Source: Pseudomonas sp. ANT_H12B
Lineage (GTDB): Bacteria; Pseudomonadota; Gammaproteobacteria; Pseudomonadales; Pseudomonadaceae
Direction of reading: 5' to 3'
Length of the DNA stretch: 64,000 bases
NCBI RefSeq assembly: GCF_008369325.1
Contig: NZ_VOBI01000002.1
Location: 310,001 to 374,000 of the forward strand
The position numbers and the translations under genes were made by a program. Below are positions 58,371 through 64,000 of this stretch, piece after piece. Every line of letters starts with the position of its first letter. The stretch's first letter is position 1. The notes under the pieces are model-generated. The model saw nothing but the letters and a program-made list of their open reading frames with translations. It was not told the DNA's origin and searched no databases.

Positions 58371-59141
58371 ATGAGCACGAAAATCATCAGCTTGGTGTCC
58401 ATCGGCGCCCACCCGACCTCCGGCCGGCCACGTCGCGCGGAGCAGGATGCGCGGGCGGTGGAGCTGGGTCTGCAGCTGGCTGGGGATAACCTGCAAGTGC
58501 TGCATGCCGGCGACGTCGCCGAACCGGCGTTGCGCGCGTATCTGGGCATGGGCCTGGAACAGCTGCACGTGCTTGAACAACCTTCAGGCGCCGATGCACT
58601 ACCAGCATTGACCGCCTATTTGCGCGACGCCGGGGCGCAGGTCGTGCTGACCGGCAGTCAGGCGGAAACCGGCGAAGGCTCGGGCATGTTGCCGTTTTTG
58701 CTGGCCGAAAGCCTGGGCTGGCCGCTGGTGGTAGGGCTGGCTCAAGTTGAATCCATCGACGGCAGTTCAGCGCTGGTGCTGCAAGCCTTGCCTCGCGGTC
58801 AACGCCGTCGGTTGAAAGTGCGGCTGCCGTTCCTCGCCACTGTGGATAACGCTGCACCGAAACCTCGGCAGAGCGCCTACGGCCCGGCCCGACGCGGGGT
58901 GTTGCAGGCAGATGAAGTCGAAGTGATCGACGATGAACTGCTGGCGGTCGCCACGCTGCAACCGGCCAAGCCACGGCCTAAACGCTTGAAAGTGATCAAG
59001 GCCAAGAGCGGCGCGGACCGGATGAAAGCCGCGACGGCCAAGGCCAGCGGCGGTGGCGGGCAAGTGCTTAAAGGCGTGACTGCGCAAGCAGGTGCCGAGG
59101 CGATCCTCAAGTTGCTGATCGAAGAAGGCGTAGTCCGCTGA
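58371..59141 (+). CDS. etfB: Electron transfer flavoprotein beta subunit (dimethylglycine operon)
   Basis: 256 residues. ETF beta type AANH-like fold: VSIGAHPTSGRPRRAEQDARAVELGLQL, GSQAETGEGSGMLPFLLAESLGWP. Binds AMP structurally and pairs with the preceding alpha subunit. The last 70 residues are basic (KPRPKRLKVIKAKSGADRMKAATAK). Last gene of the dgc operon; a GATCGTTCCC repeat follows. Confidence 0.9.
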   Translation: MSTKIISLVSIGAHPTSGRPRRAEQDARAVELGLQLAGDNLQVLHAGDVAEPALRAYLGMGLEQLHVLEQPSGADALPALTAYLRDAGAQVVLTGSQAETGEGSGMLPFLLAESLGWPLVVGLAQVESIDGSSALVLQALPRGQRRRLKVRLPFLATVDNAAPKPRQSAYGPARRGVLQADEVEVIDDELLAVATLQPAKPRPKRLKVIKAKSGADRMKAATAKASGGGGQVLKGVTAQAGAEAILKLLIEEGVVR

Positions 59142-59151
59142 TCTTCACACC

Positions 59152-59240
59152 GTGATCGTTCCCACGCTCTGCGTGGGAATGCCGCCCGGGACTCTTTGCC
59201 TGCCTGAAACGCTGAGCGTGAAGGACGCTCGCTATCATCC
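59152..59240. repeat. Partial GATCGTTCCC repeat
   Basis: GATCGTTCCCACGCTCTGCG and TGGGAATGCC, then degenerate GCTGAGCGTGAAGGACGCTC, between the etf genes and the GNAT gene. Confidence 0.75.
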
Positions 59241-59254
59241 CGTCGGAGAAAGTA

Positions 59255-59821
59255 ATGACCGTTGAATTTCGTTCTGCCCTGCGCGCGGATGCGCGGGAGA
59301 TTGCTCGCTTGTTCCAGATTTCGTCAGAAGGTGCTGCGGATTACATCTGGAGCCAACTGGCGCAACCCGGTCAGGATCTATTGGATGTCGGTGCCAGTCG
59401 CTATGCGCGTGAAGGCGTGGATTTTTCCTGGCAGAACTGCCTCATCGCCGAGGCAGGGGGAAACGTCATCGGCATGATGCACAGCTATGTGATGCGTCAC
59501 GATCCGCTGGCCGCTCCCGTCACCGATCCCGTGCTGGCGCCGTACGCCAAAATGGAAATCCCCGACACCCTCTACATCTCCAGCCTCGCGCTTCATGAAG
59601 GCTGGCGAAACCAGGGCTTGGGCAAGCAGTTCCTCGCCTACGCTTACGACCGTGCCAACCAACTGGAGCTCAATGGCTTGAGCCTGATCGACTACGCCGT
59701 GAACACCGGCGCCCGCCGGTTTTACGAGCGACATGGCTTTCGTATCGTTGATACCTGCCAGATCACGCCCCATCCGATGATTCGGGTTACGGGTGAGGCC
59801 TATTTGATGTATCGGCCGTAA
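59255..59821 (+). CDS. GNAT-family N-acetyltransferase
   Basis: 188 residues, GGAGAAAG 7 bp before the ATG. GNAT motifs: IPDTLYISSLALHEGWRNQGLGKQFLAYAY (acetyl-CoA loop) and INTGARRFYERHGFRIVDTC-type end (here VNTGARRFYERHGF). Substrate unknown. A single gene before the 1-kb non-coding block. Confidence 0.88.
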   Translation: MTVEFRSALRADAREIARLFQISSEGAADYIWSQLAQPGQDLLDVGASRYAREGVDFSWQNCLIAEAGGNVIGMMHSYVMRHDPLAAPVTDPVLAPYAKMEIPDTLYISSLALHEGWRNQGLGKQFLAYAYDRANQLELNGLSLIDYAVNTGARRFYERHGFRIVDTCQITPHPMIRVTGEAYLMYRP

Positions 59822-59835
59822 AGTCGAATCCAATC

Positions 59836-59864
59836 CCTGTGGGAACAAGCCCGCTCCCACAGTT
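59836..59864. repeat. Degenerate REP
   Basis: CCTGTGGGAACAAGCCCGCTCCCACAG, a short diverged palindrome of the REP kind, at the left edge of the DnaA-box region. Confidence 0.6.
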
Positions 59865-59873
59865 GTTATGCAT

Positions 59874-60580
59874 TTACCCACAATCCCTGTTAGCGCTTCT
59901 GTGGATAACATGTTCGCCCTTCGCTACATCCCATGTAAATCAAGCCCTGCGACCCTTCGTACAAAAAACAACCAGCCTAACTTGCGGTTTTTTCAGGCTT
60001 TTTCCAGAGGATAACTTTGTAAGCGAGCCAATACTTGCCCCCAATCTCTGTTAGCGCATCTGTGGATAAGATGTTCGCTGTCCTCTACAGGCCATATAAA
60101 GCGGGCTTATCAGGCAGCTGATCAAAAAACGATCAAATCGTCGTTTTAAGCTGATAAACCTCGCGCAAACCCCGATTTATCGCGGACTCCAACGGTTTTC
60201 CACAGATCCGCCCAAGTTGCCCCCAAAGTCTGTTGGCGCTTCTGTGGATAAGGTGTTCGCCATCCTCTGAAGGCCATGTAATACGTGACTTACAGCCTTT
60301 CGATCAAAAAACAACCAATTGCTCTTGAAAACCCTACTACTGGATAAGTCACGGATTTTCTTCAGTTTCTGTGGAGAAAGTTTCCACGAAATCCACACTT
60401 GTCCCCATTAACTGTGGGTGGAGGTGTGGATAACTTGTTCGCGAAACCCTGCAAGCCACGTCCGGTATAGGCCTGAACGCAATAGATCAGATTTCATACA
60501 GTTCTAAGTCGCTCCTTGACTTCGAACTGTCCGCTGTCTTCACTCTCAGGGCACACAAGGACAGCCGCCACTTATCCACA
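59874..60580. repeat. Array of perfect DnaA-box sequences in a roughly 180-bp repeat
   Basis: TGTGGATAA at 59900-59908, 60061-60069, 60243-60251 and 60425-60433, and the inverse TTATCCACA at 60572-60580. Start-to-start distances of the first four are 161, 182 and 182 bp. Copies 1-3 share flanks (CTGTTAGCGC before, TGTTCGC after, then GCCAT-TAA). Single-mismatch boxes at 59874-59882, 60196-60204 and 60370-60378. The stretch 59822-60848 has no supportable gene. It resembles a DnaA titration site more than a replication origin, but has no test behind it. Confidence 0.7.
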
Positions 60581-60848
60581 TCTGGTTCAAGGGAGAACGC
60601 GTGATGGATAGCCAGCCACACCGCTCGCCCCCCATTCTCTGCATAACCTGCGTGCCCACGCCGGCAGCTTTGTTGCGCAAACGTATTCACCGGCACGCCG
60701 CCAATCAGCGTGCTCGTCTATAGCGCCTGACCTTTTCCAATGACACCCGCTTACTGCCGCTGAGTTCACTCAGTGGCCAGGTATTCGTTCGCCCATTGAT
60801 TGCAGGCAACCGCAGAGTTGCCCATCTGCCTGACAGAGGAATAGACCC

Positions 60849-63800
60849 ATGACACGGATCGCAACGCCCATCAGCGACATCAAGGAACATTACGACGTGA
60901 TCGTCATAGGCTCGGGTTACGGCGGCGGGATCGCTGCGTCGCGCCTGTCTCGCGCCGGCAAGCGGGTTTGCCTGCTGGAACGCGGTCGCGAAATGCAGCC
61001 CGGCGAGTACCCCAACACGATGTTGGCGGCGACCGAGGAGTTGCAGGTGCATGACCCGGATGGTCACATCGGCTCGCGCACCGGGTTGTTCGACTTGCAC
61101 GTCAACGCCCAGCAGAACGTGGTGGTCGGTTGCGGCCTGGGTGGTACATCGCTGATCAACGCCAACGTCGCCCTGGAGCCGGAGCCCGGCGTATTCGACG
61201 ATCCGCGCTGGCCACTGGCGGTGCGTGAACATCGCGACACCTTGCTCAAGGACGGTTATGCCCGGGCTCGGGAAATGCTCAAACCCATGCCGTACCCCAA
61301 CACGTCGCCGGTGTTGCCCAAACTCGAAGCCAACAAGAAGTCGGCGGATTACCTCAAGCAAGGCGCGCATTTTTACAAGCCGCCGATCAACGTGACCTTC
61401 GACAAACTGCCGAACAACCTCAACCACGTCGGCGTCGAGCAATTACCTTGCAACCACTGCGGCGACTGCGTTTCGGGCTGTAACAACAAGGCCAAGAACA
61501 CCACGCTGATGAACTACCTGCCGGACGCCTGGAATCACGGCGCGGAGATTTTCTGTCAGGCCGAGGTGCGGCATCTGGAACGCGACGGCGATGGCTGGAT
61601 CGTGCACTTCCAGTACCTGGACAGTGGTCGCGAGAAGTTTTCCGCGCCGACGTTGTTCGTCAAAGCCGACATCGTGGTCGTTTCCGCCGGCACCTTGGGC
61701 TCTACTGAAATCCTTCTGCGCTCCCGGGATAAAGGCCTGTCGATGTCCGGCCAGCTCGGGGAAAACATGAGCGGCAACGGTGACATCCTTGGCTTCGGCC
61801 ACAACTGCGAGCAACCGATCAACGGCATCGGTTTCGGCGCGCATCCGGCCAAGGAACTGCACCCGGTCGGCCCGTGCATCACCTCGGTCATCGACATGCG
61901 CACCGAAGGCGACTGGCGCAGCCGGATGGTCATCGAAGAAGGCTCGATCCCCGGCGCTCTCGGGCGGCCGATGGTGCCGAGCATGGCCGGGTTCGCCGAG
62001 CTGATCGGCGTACCTACCGACGACGGCTTCACTGCGAAAATGAAGTACAAGGAGCGCGAAGCCGAAAGCTTCCTCCGTGGACCGTACTACGGCGCACTGC
62101 ACAACATGCAGACGTACCTGATCATGAGCCACGACAACGGCAAGGGCCGCATGGTGCTGGATAGCAAGGATCAGCTGCGCATCGATTGGCCGGGCGTCGG
62201 CGAACAGGAGAACGTGAAGATCGGCAACGAGCGGCTGCAACAGAGCACCAAGGCGCTGGGCGGAATCTGGGTCGAAAATCCGATCTGGACCAAGCTGCTC
62301 AAGCACAGCATCGTATCGGTTCACCCGCTGGGCGGTTGCGTCATGGGCGAGGACGCGGGGCAGGGCGTGGTCAACCACAAGGGCCAGGTGTTCAGCGGGG
62401 CCAGCGGCACCGATGTGTATGCCGGTTTGTATGTGACCGACGGCGCGGTTATCCCGACGTCGCTGGCCGTGAATCCGCTGCTGACTATTTCGGCGGTGAG
62501 TGAGCGCAACATGGGCCTGCTGGCCGCCGATCGCGGGTGGCAAATCGATTACACGCTACCTTCGGCGCCGCGCAAACAAGTGGCGCCACCGACCCTTGGC
62601 GTGCAGTTCACCGAAACCATGAAAGGCTACTTCTCCCGGGCGTTCACGGCGGCCCAGAGCACTGACCTGAAGGTCTACGAAGCGGCGGCCAAGCGCGGTG
62701 AGGCGGACAACTCGCCCATCGATTTCACCTTGACCATCACCGCCAACGACCTCAATCGCATGATCAAGGAGCCGGAGCACGCCGCGACGCTGGTGGGGAC
62801 GGTCAACGCTCCAAGCCTGTCGCCGCAGCCGTTGACGGCAAGTAACGGCGTGTTCAACCTGTTCGAGCAGTATCAGGAACAGGTCGGCGTACGGCACATG
62901 AAGTACGACATGAAACTGACCGCCGAGGACGGCAACGACTATTTCTTCAGCGCCTTCAAAACCGTGCCGGAAGACAACGGCGTGCTGAACATCTGGCACG
63001 ACACCAGTACCCTCTACGTGACGCTCTATCGCGGGCCGGACAAGACCGGCGAGGTTATCGGGTCGGGGGTGATGCACATCCATCCGACCGACTTCGCCAA
63101 GCAGATGACCACCATGAAGGTGCTCAATGCCCGCAATGAGCGCGAGCGCATCGATGGGTTGGCGCGCTTCGGCAAGTTCTTCGCCGGGATTCTCTGGGAG
63201 AGCTACGGCGGGGTGTTTGCGGGTGACATCTACTTCAATCCCGACGCACCGCCACGGCTCAAACGACCGCTGGATGCGCCGCCGCCAGTGGTGCACTTCT
63301 TCGAGACCGAAGACAACGTCGAGCTGCGCCTGACCCGTTATCAGGGCGGCAGCAAAGGACCGGTGATGCTGGTTCATGGCTTGGGGGTGGGCTCGAATAT
63401 TTTCTCGACCGACACCATCCAGACCAACCTGCTGGAGTACTTGTGCAAGCACGAGTACGACGTCTGGTTACTGGACTTGCGAGTGAGCATCCTGCTGCCC
63501 GCCAGCAAGAAGGAATGGAACGGCGACCAGATCGCCCAATACGACTTCAAGGCTGCCATCGCGCAGATCCAGCAGGAAACCACAGCACCAGACGTCCAGT
63601 GCGTGGTGCACTGCTACGGCGCGACAACCTTCTTCATGTCATTGCTGGCCGGGTTGCAGGGCGTGCGTTCGGTGGTCTGTTCGCAGATCGCGGCAGATGC
63701 CGTGGTTGCCACGGCCACCGGGCTCAAGGCCGGTTTGCACCTGCCAGGCATGCTCGACGCCATTGGCATCAAATCCCTCACGGCGTACGCCGACAACAAG

Positions 63801-64000
63801 GAAAACTGGTTCAACAAACTCTATGACAAAGCCCTCAACGGCTATGCCCGGATCGAGGCGCAGGGCTACTGCACCAACCCGGTGTGCCACCGCATCACCT
63901 TCATGTACGCATCGTTGTATCGCCACGACACCCTCAATGAAACCCTGCACGACAACCTGCACGAGCTGTTCGGCGAGTCGAACATGCACACCTTCGAGCA
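60849..64000 (+). CDS. GMC-family oxidoreductase fused to an alpha/beta hydrolase (partial, C-terminus outside window)
   Basis: At least 1050 residues. The ATG at 60849 has GAGGA 8 bp upstream. Residues about 1-560: GMC oxidoreductase of the cholesterol-oxidase kind, with FAD motif IGSGYGGGIAASRLS at 20 and SVHPLGGCVMG near 495. A C-x2-C-x2-C-x3-C motif at 201-211 (CNHCGDCVSGC) looks like a 4Fe-4S site. Then a linker domain, and from about residue 830 an alpha/beta hydrolase (VMLVHGLGVGS) whose nucleophile elbow is VHCYGA with Cys922. Such fusions are known in Pseudomonas as predicted sterol/alcohol oxidases; substrate unknown. Confidence 0.88.
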   Translation, partial: MTRIATPISDIKEHYDVIVIGSGYGGGIAASRLSRAGKRVCLLERGREMQPGEYPNTMLAATEELQVHDPDGHIGSRTGLFDLHVNAQQNVVVGCGLGGTSLINANVALEPEPGVFDDPRWPLAVREHRDTLLKDGYARAREMLKPMPYPNTSPVLPKLEANKKSADYLKQGAHFYKPPINVTFDKLPNNLNHVGVEQLPCNHCGDCVSGCNNKAKNTTLMNYLPDAWNHGAEIFCQAEVRHLERDGDGWIVHFQYLDSGREKFSAPTLFVKADIVVVSAGTLGSTEILLRSRDKGLSMSGQLGENMSGNGDILGFGHNCEQPINGIGFGAHPAKELHPVGPCITSVIDMRTEGDWRSRMVIEEGSIPGALGRPMVPSMAGFAELIGVPTDDGFTAKMKYKEREAESFLRGPYYGALHNMQTYLIMSHDNGKGRMVLDSKDQLRIDWPGVGEQENVKIGNERLQQSTKALGGIWVENPIWTKLLKHSIVSVHPLGGCVMGEDAGQGVVNHKGQVFSGASGTDVYAGLYVTDGAVIPTSLAVNPLLTISAVSERNMGLLAADRGWQIDYTLPSAPRKQVAPPTLGVQFTETMKGYFSRAFTAAQSTDLKVYEAAAKRGEADNSPIDFTLTITANDLNRMIKEPEHAATLVGTVNAPSLSPQPLTASNGVFNLFEQYQEQVGVRHMKYDMKLTAEDGNDYFFSAFKTVPEDNGVLNIWHDTSTLYVTLYRGPDKTGEVIGSGVMHIHPTDFAKQMTTMKVLNARNERERIDGLARFGKFFAGILWESYGGVFAGDIYFNPDAPPRLKRPLDAPPPVVHFFETEDNVELRLTRYQGGSKGPVMLVHGLGVGSNIFSTDTIQTNLLEYLCKHEYDVWLLDLRVSILLPASKKEWNGDQIAQYDFKAAIAQIQQETTAPDVQCVVHCYGATTFFMSLLAGLQGVRSVVCSQIAADAVVATATGLKAGLHLPGMLDAIGIKSLTAYADNKENWFNKLYDKALNGYARIEAQGYCTNPVCHRITFMYASLYRHDTLNETLHDNLHELFGESNMHTFE

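Noticed and set aside
59822..60848. Chromosomal oriC or plasmid origin
   Set aside because: No dnaA, rpmH, rep or parAB genes nearby; the boxes are direct repeats spread over a long interval, not a compact origin.

Overview
The window is a chromosomal segment of a Pseudomonas, most likely of the P. fluorescens group. This rests on protein similarity across the window, on gene order in the choline/carnitine/dimethylglycine region that matches the P. aeruginosa PA5372-PA5401 locus as I recall it, and on dozens of REP palindromes (GTGGGAGC...CTGCTCGCGA) between genes. GC is high except for an AT-rich patch at about 10.0-14.0 kb.

Layout. 1-3.4 kb: the end of ligB, then metK and an ArsR-methyltransferase fusion regulator on the minus strand. 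3.6-10.0 kb: the carbon-metabolism cluster tkt-epd-pgk-(two small lipoproteins, one MliC-like)-fba on the plus strand. 10.0-14.5 kb: a patchy accessory region with a dead REP-transposase fragment, a frameshifted small ORF, an intact IS4-family element, three small genes of unknown function and a small minus-strand gene with a strongly structured leader RNA. 15.0-30.1 kb: housekeeping and accessory genes (PL7 alginate lyase, REC-PAS-GGDEF-EAL protein, YgjP-like metallopeptidase, HTH protein, ElaA-like GNAT, periplasmic binding protein, YccS-like protein, HI0933-family flavoprotein, DbpA helicase, MdtD-like MFS, a TldD/PmbA-type pair).

30.4-59.1 kb is one long quaternary-amine locus. BetT imports choline and BetA and BetB oxidise it to glycine betaine under BetI. 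CbcXWV is the ABC importer, and CaiX is an extra binding protein for carnitine. A gamma-butyrobetaine dioxygenase makes carnitine, and CdhA, CdhC and CdhB convert carnitine to glycine betaine under CdhR. Glycine betaine demethylase (gbcAB) is not in the window. DgcA/DgcB with a dedicated ETF pair demethylate dimethylglycine, and SdaB deaminates the serine made downstream. GbdR is the AraC-type master activator. I see a 20-bp palindrome between betI and betT, 21-bp-period direct repeats (the AraC-type pattern) upstream of cbcX and between caiX and cdhR, and a sigma-54 type promoter in front of gbdR.

59.2-64.0 kb: a GNAT gene, a 1-kb non-coding stretch with five perfect DnaA-box 9-mers (TTATCCACA) in a quasi-periodic repeat, and a GMC oxidoreductase/alpha-beta hydrolase fusion that runs off the end.

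Best candidates for something undescribed: (1) the DnaA-box array at 59.87-60.58 kb, with four more perfect boxes in the 4.9 kb before it; (2) the leader of the small gene at 14.04-14.32 kb, whose loop is exactly complementary to its own Shine-Dalgarno region.
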